Below the pieces are notes generated by a model. The model did no database searches. It was given only the letters and a program-made list of their open reading frames with translations, and was not told the DNA's origin. Positions 16,916 to 25,176 of a DNA stretch of 52,473 bases are shown in pieces (the stretch's first letter is position 1; every line of letters starts with the position of its first letter). The stretch spans positions 1 through 52,473 of the forward strand of contig JALRCR010000006.1 of assembly GCA_023257255.1 (NCBI GenBank). Direction: 5' to 3'. Origin of the DNA: Gammaproteobacteria bacterium (GTDB lineage Bacteria > Pseudomonadota > Gammaproteobacteria > Ga0077536). The position numbers and the translations under genes were made by a program.

Positions 16916-19287
16916 GCGACGTCGCCGTCGCCGTCGCACCAGTCATGCCAGAGCGCCCGATAGGCCGCCTCCACATCAGCAGCGAACGCCGGCGCATCCA
17001 GCAGCGGTGAGGCTGCCAGTCGCGTGCGCAGTTCACCCCGCAGCGCGGCCAACGCCGGCAGATCCTTGGCCAGCGCCACACAGCGGGCCACATAGTCGGC
17101 TTCGTCCTTCGCCGCAAACTGCGGGTAACCGGCCGCCGTCAACACCGACAAACTGGCCCGCGACAGAAAGCTCTGGCCAATCAGGGTAACCACCGGCAGC
17201 CCCATCCACAGCGCATCGCAGGTCGTGGTGCCGCCGTTGCAGGGGAAAGGATCGAGCGCGATGTCGACTTCATCGAACAGCGCGAGATACCGACCGCGCG
17301 GCAGGCGGTCGTGCAGTTGCACGCGCTCGCGCGCAACGCCGAGATCTTCAAAGCGCTGCCAAAGCGCTTCCTGCGCCGCACCCGCCGGGACGGTGATCAG
17401 CGTGATGGTCGAATCGGGCAGCGCCTGCAACACGGCCGCCCACAGCGCCACAACCCGCGGCCCCACCTTGGTGTAGCTGTTGAATGAACCGAAGTTCAGT
17501 TTGCCTCGCGCCAGCGCCGGCGGTGGACCGGGCGTCGCCATGTCCGGCAGCGGCTGATAGCACCACAGGCTATGCGGCAGGCGATACAGCCGCTCGGTAT
17601 AGCTCTGTTCGCTCTGCCCCGGAGGCTCGGCGATGGCATCCGTCAGCCGCCAGTCGATGGCGGTCAGGCCGGTCGTTGCCGGATAGCCCAGATAGGTCAG
17701 TTGCACCGGCGCCGGCTTCAAGGCGAGCGCACGAAGTCGATTATTGGCGCTATGGCCGGCAAGGTCGATCACCACATCGATGCCGTCGGCGTAGATCGCA
17801 GCGGCGACCTGCTCGTCCGGTAGGCCGGTGGTGTTGCGCCAGACATCCACCAGCGATTGCAGGCGGGCGGTCACCGCATCCGGCTGCGCGATTTCGACAT
17901 AGGCGTAGACCTCGACCACCTCGCGGTGATGCTCGCGCAGCAGCGGCTCGATAAAAAACGCGCAGGCGTGCTGGCGAAAGTCCGGCGAGACGTAGGCAAT
18001 TTTGAGCCTTCGATTGCGCTCGGCCGGGCGCCGCTCATGGGCGTAGGTCTGCGCGGGATTACCGTGGCGCAGACCCCAGTCGCGATGCGCCCCGGTAATC
18101 TGCGCGGGCGCCAGTCCGTCGATGAAATTGAGCGTGAATAAAAAATTGCTGTGCGCGCCGGCATAATCGGGGCGCAGCTCAACGGCTTTGGCAAAGGCTT
18201 CCATCGCGGGCTCAAGTTCACCCGCATTCTTGTAGACGTTGCCCAGATTGTTCCAGGCCTCGGCGAAACCGGCGTCCAGTTGCAGCGCTTGTTCCAAAGC
18301 GGCGATAGCCTCGGCGTGCTGCCCGCGCTCGGTCAGGACCACGCCCAGGTTGTTGTACGCGTGGACCATCTCTGGTTTTTTGTTCAAGGCCTGACGAAAG
18401 CAGAACAGCGCTTCGTCGGCGCGGCTCGCGTTTTTCACCACGATGCCCAAATTGAGCCAAGCCTCGGCGAAATCCGGATTGACCGTCAGTGCCCGTCGGA
18501 AGCACTGCTCGGCTTCGCGCGGCTGGCCCAGCGTGCGGAGCGCGTTGCCCAGATTGTTCAGCGCCTCCTGCATATCGGGCTTCAGCTGCAAGGCTTGTTG
18601 ATAGCACGCGGCGGCTTCGGCAACGCGGCCAAAATCGTTCAAGGCATTGCCCAGATCGTTCAGGGCTTCGGGCCAGTCGGCCTGCGCGTGAACGGCGCGC
18701 GACAGCCAGAGGATTGCTTCTTCCAGCACGCCCGCCGCCTGCAGGGCAGTGCCCAGTTGATGCATCAAGACCGGTGAGCCGGGCGCGAGTGCCTGCGCGG
18801 CACGGAAGGCGGCAAGGCTGCCGGCGCGATCGCCCAGCGCCTGCAAAACGAGCCCCAGATTCTGCTGGGCGCCGGCGAGCGGGGCGCGCGCCAGCGCCGC
18901 GCGATAGTTCGCCGCGGCGCCTTCCAAATCCGCCATCGCGCGGCAGACATTGCCCAGATTGAACCAGACTTCGGCCAGACCGGGCTTGAGCGCCAAGGTC
19001 TGCTCATACGCCGCGCGCGCCTCGTTCAACAGGCCCGCTTCAGCGTAGACCATGCCCAGATTGCCCAAGGCCTCGGCGAACTGCGGGCGCAGTCTGACAA
19101 CCTGCTCCAGCGCCTGTCGCGCCTCGTCCAGTTGCCCGCGCGCACGCGCCGCCAGACCCAGCAAGTGCAGGGCATCCACGTGCTGCGGATCACGCCGCAG
19201 GAGTTTGCGGCAACTGGCTGCCGCCTCGTCAAAACGGCCGGCCTGCTGCGCGGTGAGCGCCGCCAGCAGCAGCTTTTGCGCCGTCAT
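16912..19287 (-). CDS. TPR-containing OGT-like glycosyltransferase (GT41)
   Basis: The 791-residue protein starts with about eleven 34-residue TPR units (residues 1-390), with typical NLGNALRTLGQ and EAEQCFRRAL segments. The GT41 catalytic region contains SPDFRQHACAFF, IDLAGHSANNRL, LTYLGYPATTG, FGSFNSYTKVGP and DPFPCNGGTTTCDALWMGLP. These are the motifs of O-GlcNAc transferase-type enzymes. Such enzymes glycosylate Ser/Thr on proteins; bacterial ones beside flagellin, such as Fgt/FlmG-like proteins, modify flagellin. ATG 19287 is chosen, with AGGAAAG upstream and an ATGA overlap with the preceding gene. An upstream GTG at 19320 is less likely. Flagellin as substrate is inferred from location. 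Confidence 0.93.
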   Translation of the reverse strand: MTAQKLLLAALTAQQAGRFDEAAASCRKLLRRDPQHVDALHLLGLAARARGQLDEARQALEQVVRLRPQFAEALGNLGMVYAEAGLLNEARAAYEQTLALKPGLAEVWFNLGNVCRAMADLEGAAANYRAALARAPLAGAQQNLGLVLQALGDRAGSLAAFRAAQALAPGSPVLMHQLGTALQAAGVLEEAILWLSRAVHAQADWPEALNDLGNALNDFGRVAEAAACYQQALQLKPDMQEALNNLGNALRTLGQPREAEQCFRRALTVNPDFAEAWLNLGIVVKNASRADEALFCFRQALNKKPEMVHAYNNLGVVLTERGQHAEAIAALEQALQLDAGFAEAWNNLGNVYKNAGELEPAMEAFAKAVELRPDYAGAHSNFLFTLNFIDGLAPAQITGAHRDWGLRHGNPAQTYAHERRPAERNRRLKIAYVSPDFRQHACAFFIEPLLREHHREVVEVYAYVEIAQPDAVTARLQSLVDVWRNTTGLPDEQVAAAIYADGIDVVIDLAGHSANNRLRALALKPAPVQLTYLGYPATTGLTAIDWRLTDAIAEPPGQSEQSYTERLYRLPHSLWCYQPLPDMATPGPPPALARGKLNFGSFNSYTKVGPRVVALWAAVLQALPDSTITLITVPAGAAQEALWQRFEDLGVARERVQLHDRLPRGRYLALFDEVDIALDPFPCNGGTTTCDALWMGLPVVTLIGQSFLSRASLSVLTAAGYPQFAAKDEADYVARCVALAKDLPALAALRGELRTRLAASPLLDAPAFAADVEAAYRALWHDWCDGDGDVA

Positions 19288-21449
19288 AAGGGACTTTCCT
19301 GAGTACACCACTGTGCCCACAGGTCGCGGTAGGCGGCTTCGATATCTCGCGCGAAGCCCTGCGCATCCATCAAGGGCGACGCCGCTATCCGTCGACGGAT
19401 CGCCGCCCGTAAGGCCGCAAGCGCCGCCACGTCGCTCGCCAGCCTCACGCAGCAGGCGACGTACGCCGCCTCATCCGCCGCCGCAAACTCGGCCCAGCCC
19501 GCCGCCGTTAGCACGCTCAGGCTTGCCCGGGATAAAAACCGTTCGCCCACCAGCGTCACCACCGGCAAGCCCATCCACAGCGCGTCGCAGGTCGTCGTGC
19601 CGCCGTTACACGGGAAGGGATCCAGCGCCACGTCCACCCGAGAAAAAGCCGCCACATACGCCGTCCGCGCCAGCTTGCCGTGGAGTTCAAGTCGCTCCGG
19701 CCCAATCCCGTGCCCCGCGAACTGCGCCAGCAGCGCCGACTGCGCTTCGCCCGCCGGCACCGTAATCATCAGCAGCCGCGACCCCGGCACCGCGTGCAAC
19801 ACCGAGGCCCACAGCGCCACCACCCGCGGCCCGACCTTCGCATAGTTGTTGAACGAGCCAAAGGTCACCCCGCCGCCGGCCAGCGCCGGCAGCGCGCTGA
19901 CCTCACCCATGTCTGCAAAAGGCTGGTAGCACCACAGGCTGTGCGGCAGGCGATACAGCCGCTCCGTGTAATAGCGCTCGCTCTGCCCTGCGGGCTCCGT
20001 CACGCCGTCGGTCAGCCGCCAGTCAAACGCCGGCAGGCCGGTCGTCGCCGGATAGCCCAGATAGGTCAGCTGCACCGGCGCTGGCTTGCGCGCCAGCGCC
20101 AGCAGCCGGTTGCCCGCCGTGTGGCCGGCCAGATCGACCAGCACGTCGATCCCGTCCGCGCGGATGAGGTCCGCGACCGCCTCGTCGGACAAGCCTACCG
20201 TGCTCCGCCAGTGCGCCACCCGCGAGGCCAGGCGCGCCGTGACCTCGTCCGGCTGGCCGACTTCCGCATAGGCATAGACCTCCACCTGCGTCGCATCGTG
20301 CGCGGCCAGCAGCGGCTCGAGGAAAAACGCGCAGGCATGGGTGCGGAAATCCGGCGACACATAGCCGAGCTTCAGACGCTTGCCCGGTTCGCGGCGGTTC
20401 AGGTGCGGCGCCGGTGCCGGCAACGCGCCGGCCTGCAGCCGGGCCCAGCCGCAGTGCAAGTCAAAAATCTGCGCCGGGGTCATGTCGTCCATGAAGGCGG
20501 TGGTGAACAGCATATTGCTGTGCGCCGGGTGATAGTCCGGTCGCAACGCCAACGCGCGGCTGAAACAGGCCAGCGCCTCCACCAGCCGGCCCTGATCCTT
20601 GCGGATGTTGCCCATGCAGAGATGGGCTTCGACAAAGTTCGGGTCCAGCGCCAGCGCAGCCGTCAGCGCCTCCAGCGCCGGGCCATAGTCGCCCAGCTGC
20701 TGACGGGCAACGGCCAGGTTGTAATGCGCCAGCGGCAAGCCCGGGCTGAGTTGCACCGCGTGCTCGAATGCATCGACCGCCTCCGGCCAACGCCGGGTCT
20801 GCAACAGAACCAGTCCCAGATTGAGCCACGCGCGGTCGAGCTTCGGCTGGGTCTGCAGGACTTCCCTGAAAGCGTCCAGAGACTCGGCAACCCGCCCGGT
20901 GCTGCGAAAAATATTGCCCAGATTGATCAGCGCCGCCGCGTTGCCCGGCTGCAGGCGCAAGGCTTCCCGGCAGCAGAACTCGGCCTCGGGGAATTTTTCG
21001 AGGGAATAAAGCGCGTAGCCCAGGCTGTTGTGGGCGTCTGCATAGCCGGGCTTCAGCCGGATGGCGCGATGCAGGCAGACGATGGCGTCGGCGAACTGAC
21101 GATCCTCGATCAAGAGTGTGCCCAGCGTGGTCAGCAACTCCACGTTGTCCGGCGCCAGTTCGCTGGCGCGGCGGAACAGGATGATGGCCTCGGGCCGTTT
21201 GCCCTGACGGAAACAGAAGGGGCCAAAGGCCCGGAGGCCGGGCACGAAGCCCGGGGCAGCGCTCAGCAATTCACTGAAGCGCGCCGTGGCGTCGGTCAAT
21301 GCACCCCGGGCCTCGGCGGCTTCAGCCTGCTGCAGCAGTCGTTCCGGGCTCGGGGCGGCAGAGGCCAGCAGACAACAGTGCTTGTACTTGCGGCCGCTAC
21401 CACAGGGGCAGGGGTCGTTGCGTGATGGAGTTTTGACGCGCGTAGCCAT
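19284..21449 (-). CDS. TPR/OGT-like glycosyltransferase with N-terminal SEC-C zinc motif
   Basis: The 721-residue protein begins with the SEC-C motif NDPCPCGSGRKYKHCC (residues 11-26; Cys 14, 16, 25, 26), a zinc-binding tail first known from SecA. About eight TPR units follow (35-320). A GT41 catalytic domain is very close to that of the next gene, with SPDFRTHACAFF, VDLAGHTAGNRL, FGSFNNYAKVGP and DPFPCNGGTTTCDALWMGLP. It is therefore a paralogue with fewer TPRs and an added metal-binding head. ATG 21449 starts at MATRVKTPSRND. Earlier in-frame ATG 21470 and GTG 21479 remain possible because no strong ribosome site decides. It reads away from flagellin and is coupled to the next gene by ATGA. 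Confidence 0.92.
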   Translation of the reverse strand: MATRVKTPSRNDPCPCGSGRKYKHCCLLASAAPSPERLLQQAEAAEARGALTDATARFSELLSAAPGFVPGLRAFGPFCFRQGKRPEAIILFRRASELAPDNVELLTTLGTLLIEDRQFADAIVCLHRAIRLKPGYADAHNSLGYALYSLEKFPEAEFCCREALRLQPGNAAALINLGNIFRSTGRVAESLDAFREVLQTQPKLDRAWLNLGLVLLQTRRWPEAVDAFEHAVQLSPGLPLAHYNLAVARQQLGDYGPALEALTAALALDPNFVEAHLCMGNIRKDQGRLVEALACFSRALALRPDYHPAHSNMLFTTAFMDDMTPAQIFDLHCGWARLQAGALPAPAPHLNRREPGKRLKLGYVSPDFRTHACAFFLEPLLAAHDATQVEVYAYAEVGQPDEVTARLASRVAHWRSTVGLSDEAVADLIRADGIDVLVDLAGHTAGNRLLALARKPAPVQLTYLGYPATTGLPAFDWRLTDGVTEPAGQSERYYTERLYRLPHSLWCYQPFADMGEVSALPALAGGGVTFGSFNNYAKVGPRVVALWASVLHAVPGSRLLMITVPAGEAQSALLAQFAGHGIGPERLELHGKLARTAYVAAFSRVDVALDPFPCNGGTTTCDALWMGLPVVTLVGERFLSRASLSVLTAAGWAEFAAADEAAYVACCVRLASDVAALAALRAAIRRRIAASPLMDAQGFARDIEAAYRDLWAQWCTQESPL

Positions 21450-21552
21450 TAGCCACACGCCGAGCAACATTCGCGCCACCGCCGGGTAAGCTCGGCGCCG
21501 CCCTCCTCTCCCACCCGCCAGGCACCGCCCAAAAATAATTTGCAGATTTCGC

Positions 21553-21580
21553 TAAAGGAATCCGGCGGCCAGCCCGATAC
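21553..21580 (+). promoter_or_regulatory. Sigma-28 (FliA) promoter of flagellin
   Basis: TAAA (21553-21556) and a CCCGATAC element (21573-21580) are 16 bases apart. The consensus TAAA-N15-GCCGATAA is met apart from one extra spacer base and two -10 mismatches. Transcription would begin near 21587 and give a leader of about 90 bases before the flagellin ATG. Confidence 0.65.
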
Positions 21581-21599
21581 CTCAAGCGGGAGGCGGTGA

Positions 21600-21616
21600 A
21601 TGCTTATTTCAAGCAT
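21600..21616 (+). other. Hairpin in the flagellin 5' leader
   Basis: ATGCTT and AAGCAT pair around the loop ATTTC, just after the predicted sigma-28 transcript start. The leader also contains GGA motifs, including one in the ribosome site, which is the kind of site bound by CsrA/RsmA. A role in translation control or message stability is inference. Confidence 0.4.
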
Positions 21617-21678
21617 GTCCGCCATGAAAATCTGGGTCCGCGCCATGACTCCCACATGGGGCGACCAGGAGATCTGCA

Positions 21679-23181
21679 ATGCCGACTTCAATCAATACCA
21701 ATATCGCTTCGCTCAACGCGCAGCGTAACCTCATGCGCACCGGCGCCGACCTGACCACCGCGGTTCAGCGTTTGTCCTCCGGCCTGCGCATCAACAGCGC
21801 CAAAGACGACGCCGCCGGTATCGCGGTCGCCAGCCGCATGACCACCCAGATCGGCGGTCTGGCCGTCGCCATCCGCAACGCGAACGACGGCATCTCCGTC
21901 TCGCAGACGGCTGAAGGTGCGATGGAAGAAATGGCCAGCAACATGAACCGCGCGCACGACCTCGCGGTGCAGGCGGCCAGCTACAACAACTCCACTGACC
22001 GCACTTCCATCAACAAGGAAGTCAGCCAGATTCTTGAAGAAATGTCCCGCATCGTCAGCCAGACCCGCTACAACGGTGATACCGTGCTGACCGGCAACTT
22101 CAGCGGCAACTTCCAGATCGGCGCGTTCGTCAACGAAACGATCAACGTCGGCGTTGCCAACCTGTCGCCGAACACCATGGGCGTGGCCACGAACTACTCG
22201 ACGATCTCCGGCCTCAGCGCCACCAACCTGGCCACCCGCATCGGTCTGGCGCAGAACACCGCGATCACCGGCGGTACCTCCAGCATCGACGGCACGACCT
22301 TCTCGACCACGCGCGCTGCCGGCACCACTTCCGACACCAAGATTGCGGACATCAACGCGCTGACGGCGCAGACCGGCACCTCTGCGTTCAGCTACGGCAA
22401 CGGCGCGGTCGGCCTGACCTACGCCACCGCCACGGCCCCGGGCGCGATTTCCGCCGGCTTTGCTGCCGGTGCGCTGACCATCAACGGTGTCCAGATTGGC
22501 TCCGTGGGCACGGCCGCGGGTAACACCAACGGCCAGGTCGGCGACGCCATCGTCACCGCCATCAACCTGCTGACGGCGCAGACTGGCGTCACCGCCACCA
22601 ACGTCGCGGCCGTTGACGGCACCGCCACCAACGCGGGCATTGTGCTGACGAACACCAACGGCAACGCGATCACGGTCACCACCAACACCTCGGTGGTGGC
22701 GGGTATCTCGACCTACTTCAATGCCAGCACCTCGGTCGGTGCGGGTGCCAACGGCGCGATCATCCTCAATGACGACCTGGCCGACACCACGGCGACCTAC
22801 AACACCAGCACCACTGGCGCGGCACTCACCGGCGTGAGCAGCTCCACGACTTCGCTGACGGCGGCGACGCTGAACTCGCAGACGGTGACCACCGCCGCGA
22901 GCGCCAACCTCGCCATGCTGGTGTTTGAAAAAGCGCTCGACACCATCAACAGCGAGCGCTCCACGATTGGTGCGAAGCTGAACCGTCTGGAAAGCGTGAC
23001 GCGCAACCTGGCCAACGTGCGTGAAAACATTACCGCCGCCCGCGGCCGAATCCAGGATGCGGATTTCGCCGAAGAAACGGCGAAACTGACCCGCGCGCAG
23101 ATTCTGTCGCAGGCCGGTACGGCAATGGTGGCCCAGGCCAACCAGATCCCGCAGGGCGTGCTCTCGCTGCTGGGCCGATAA
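21679..23181 (+). CDS. fliC: Flagellin (filament protein)
   Basis: The 500-residue protein has the conserved D0/D1 ends. The N-terminus is NTNIASLNAQRNL and LSSGLRINSAKDDAAG; the C-terminus is RSTIGAKLNRLESV, IQDADFAEETA and the ending LSLLGR. The middle, about residues 180-420, is the surface-exposed variable region and is rich in Ser, Thr, Ala and Asn. It contains flagellin IN-type motifs (ALTINGVQIG; INALTAQTG and INLLTAQTG). These Ser/Thr-rich segments are plausible acceptor sites for the neighbouring GT41 enzymes. The start has AGGAG. A strong terminator follows the stop at 23207-23242. Only one flagellin gene is seen in the window. Confidence 0.98.
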   Translation: MPTSINTNIASLNAQRNLMRTGADLTTAVQRLSSGLRINSAKDDAAGIAVASRMTTQIGGLAVAIRNANDGISVSQTAEGAMEEMASNMNRAHDLAVQAASYNNSTDRTSINKEVSQILEEMSRIVSQTRYNGDTVLTGNFSGNFQIGAFVNETINVGVANLSPNTMGVATNYSTISGLSATNLATRIGLAQNTAITGGTSSIDGTTFSTTRAAGTTSDTKIADINALTAQTGTSAFSYGNGAVGLTYATATAPGAISAGFAAGALTINGVQIGSVGTAAGNTNGQVGDAIVTAINLLTAQTGVTATNVAAVDGTATNAGIVLTNTNGNAITVTTNTSVVAGISTYFNASTSVGAGANGAIILNDDLADTTATYNTSTTGAALTGVSSSTTSLTAATLNSQTVTTAASANLAMLVFEKALDTINSERSTIGAKLNRLESVTRNLANVRENITAARGRIQDADFAEETAKLTRAQILSQAGTAMVAQANQIPQGVLSLLGR

Positions 23182-23206
23182 GGCGTTAGAGGCAGGCATG
23201 TAAGCG

Positions 23207-23242
23207 GCGCACCTGACTAAACGCAGTCAGGTGCGCTTTTTT
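23207..23242 (+). terminator. Rho-independent terminator after flagellin
   Basis: Perfect 12-base arms GCGCACCTGACT and AGTCAGGTGCGC close a six-base loop and are followed by six T residues. It ends 61 bases after the flagellin stop. It would isolate the highly expressed flagellin transcript from flaG. Confidence 0.93.
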
Positions 23243-23266
23243 GCGTGGTGACAAGGAGTAAAGCCC

Positions 23267-23686
23267 ATGTACGACAGAGATGCGCTACAACGTGTATCCG
23301 AAGTGAAGAGCGTGACCACTGCGGCGCGCCCGGCGAGTTTCGTCAGCAGCCAGATTGCGGCAGCCGATTCGCTGGCCGGCAGCACTGAGGCCGGCGCCAG
23401 TCAGGAAGCTGCCCGCAAGGCGCCCGATCAGCCGGTAGATCAGGCGGCCATCGAGCAGGCCGTGCGGCAGATGAACAGCTACACGCAGAATCTGCAGCGT
23501 GCGCTACAGTTCCGGGTCGACAAGGACTCGGGCCAGACCGTGGTTCGCGTGCTGGACGCCAAGACCGATCAGGTCATCCGGCAGATCCCGACCGAGGAAG
23601 TATTGTTTATAGCGAACAAGATGCGGGCGGCAGCTTCGGTCAGTACCGAAAGCCCACCGGGCATGTTGTTGCAGGAAAACGTCTAG
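23267..23686 (+). CDS. flaG: FlaG family flagellar protein
   Basis: This 139-residue protein has the FlaG domain in its C-terminal half: RALQFRVDKDSGQTVVRVLDAKTDQVIRQIPTEEVL. The N-terminal part is low in complexity, with Ala, Ser and Gln. FlaG is commonly encoded between flagellin and fliD in polar flagellates and affects filament length; its exact role is unclear. The start is supported by AAGGAG, located just downstream of the flagellin terminator. I see no strong promoter for it, so it may depend on terminator readthrough or a promoter I failed to see. Confidence 0.93.
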   Translation: MYDRDALQRVSEVKSVTTAARPASFVSSQIAAADSLAGSTEAGASQEAARKAPDQPVDQAAIEQAVRQMNSYTQNLQRALQFRVDKDSGQTVVRVLDAKTDQVIRQIPTEEVLFIANKMRAAASVSTESPPGMLLQENV

Positions 23687-23775
23687 CGTTGGGTACTCAC
23701 ACCCCGCGCATTGGTAATCGCCGGCGCCCCTGATGGGGCTGGCTGGCGTTTCATCGTTGGTACGAGGAGAACGAT

Positions 23776-25125
23776 ATGGCGCTTAGCACCCCTGGCGTAG
23801 GCTCCGGGCTCGACATTGGCGGCATCGTCGACAAGCTGATGTCGATCGAACGGGCACCAGTCTCCAAGATCGATGCGCGCATGGTCGAACTGAAAGCGCA
23901 GGTCAGCGCCTACGGCTCGCTCAAAAGCGCGGTATCCACCTTCCGCGACGCCGTCGACAAGCTCTCCGACACCTCGAAATTCAAAGTCTTCACTGCCACG
24001 ACCTCGAAAGCTGATGTGCTGACCACCAGCGCCAGCAGTACGGCGGGCAAGGGTCTCTACAACATCAACGTGCAGCGTCTGGCGGAAAACCACCGGATGG
24101 CCGCCAGCACCACCTATGCGGACACCACCACCACGATCATTGGTAGCGGCGGCGATACCGTGAATATCTCGGTGGGCACCAGTAATTTCAGCGTGGCGTT
24201 CGGTGGTAAAACGCTGGCCCAGGTACGGGACGCCATCAACTCCGCCAGCAACAATGCCGGCGTCACGGCATCGATCCTGAAAGACGATCAGGGCTATCGC
24301 TTGTCCCTGTCGTCCAACGGCACCGGCAGCGAAAAGGCGCTGACGCTGAGCTATTCGGGCGCCGACCCTTTCGCGCTGAACACGCTTAATACCGACCGCG
24401 ATAGCAGTGGCGGCTTTACCAACGCCGATCTTAATGCCGTCGTCACGCTGGAAAATACCTTCACCGTGACCTCGAGTTCCAACACCCTCACCGACGCCAT
24501 CGAAGGCGTCTCCCTCAACCTGGTCGGGACCGGCACCTCTACGGTCAAGGTTGATCGCGATACGGGCTCGGTGTCGGCTTCGGTACAGAACATGACCAAA
24601 GCCTATTCCACGCTGGTCTCACTGATGACCAAAATGAAAGGCGAAGTGCTGAAGTCTGACACCGCCGCCGTGCAGACCATTCAGGAGCAGTTGCGCAACG
24701 TGCTCAGCACCAACGTCAGCACCGGCGGTGCATTCACCAATGCCTTTCAGGTGGGGGTGAGCACCCAGAAGAACGGCACGCTGAGTGTCGACACCAGCGT
24801 ATTGACGTCTGCGGTGACTAACGATCCGGAAAGTTTTGCCAACCTCTTTGCCAACGCAGATACCGGGCTTGCTGTACGCCTGCGGACGCTGGCAGATAGT
24901 TTCCTGGCGACTGGCGCCCTGCTCGACGGCCGCGCCCAGGGGCTGAGCAGCGCCATTCAGTCGGCGCAGGATCAAAAAGCGCGCATGGAGCAAAGACTGG
25001 TGATCGTGCAGGCCCGCCTTACCAAGCAGTTCAATTCGCTCGACAGCCTGGTATCCGGGCTGACGCGCACAGGTTCGGCGGTCACCGCGCAGCTCGACCT
25101 GCTTACCGCCCAGATGAAGAAATAG
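23776..25125 (+). CDS. fliD: Flagellar filament cap protein FliD
   Basis: The 449-residue protein starts with the FliD N-terminal pattern PGVGSGLDIGGIVDKLM. It contains an IN-type motif in the middle (VRDAINSASNNAGVTA) and ends with the conserved C-terminal helix region ending LTAQMKK. FliD forms the cap at the filament tip and drives flagellin polymerisation. It is chaperoned by FliT, for which a candidate lies at 11795-12091. The ATG is preceded by GAGGAG. Length and ends are normal. It converges with flgL, with a short hairpin between. Confidence 0.96.
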   Translation: MALSTPGVGSGLDIGGIVDKLMSIERAPVSKIDARMVELKAQVSAYGSLKSAVSTFRDAVDKLSDTSKFKVFTATTSKADVLTTSASSTAGKGLYNINVQRLAENHRMAASTTYADTTTTIIGSGGDTVNISVGTSNFSVAFGGKTLAQVRDAINSASNNAGVTASILKDDQGYRLSLSSNGTGSEKALTLSYSGADPFALNTLNTDRDSSGGFTNADLNAVVTLENTFTVTSSSNTLTDAIEGVSLNLVGTGTSTVKVDRDTGSVSASVQNMTKAYSTLVSLMTKMKGEVLKSDTAAVQTIQEQLRNVLSTNVSTGGAFTNAFQVGVSTQKNGTLSVDTSVLTSAVTNDPESFANLFANADTGLAVRLRTLADSFLATGALLDGRAQGLSSAIQSAQDQKARMEQRLVIVQARLTKQFNSLDSLVSGLTRTGSAVTAQLDLLTAQMKK

Positions 25126-25142
25126 CGCGCTCTCGAGCGCGC
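25125..25142. terminator. Hairpin between convergent fliD and flgL
   Basis: GCGCGCT and AGCGCGC pair around CTCG, starting at the last base of the fliD stop codon. It may work as a two-way stop between convergent genes, but no T-run follows on either strand. Confidence 0.35.
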
Positions 25143-25176
25143 CCCGCCAACCGCCCGCCGCCGCGTGTGCGACGGG

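Noticed and set aside
19680..21425. 581-codon plus-strand frame
   Set aside because: It lies entirely antisense to the TPR/GT41 gene, has Arg/Gln-rich low-complexity content and no start signals.
23174..23181. GCCGATAA, an exact sigma-28 -10 element at the flagellin stop codon
   Set aside because: No TAAA-like -35 element is found about 15 bases upstream, and the site is the coding end LGR-stop. The strong terminator follows, so it would not drive flaG.
21688..23199. 503-codon minus-strand frame
   Set aside because: Exact antisense of flagellin; composition is Gly/Arg/Val-rich without any family signature.
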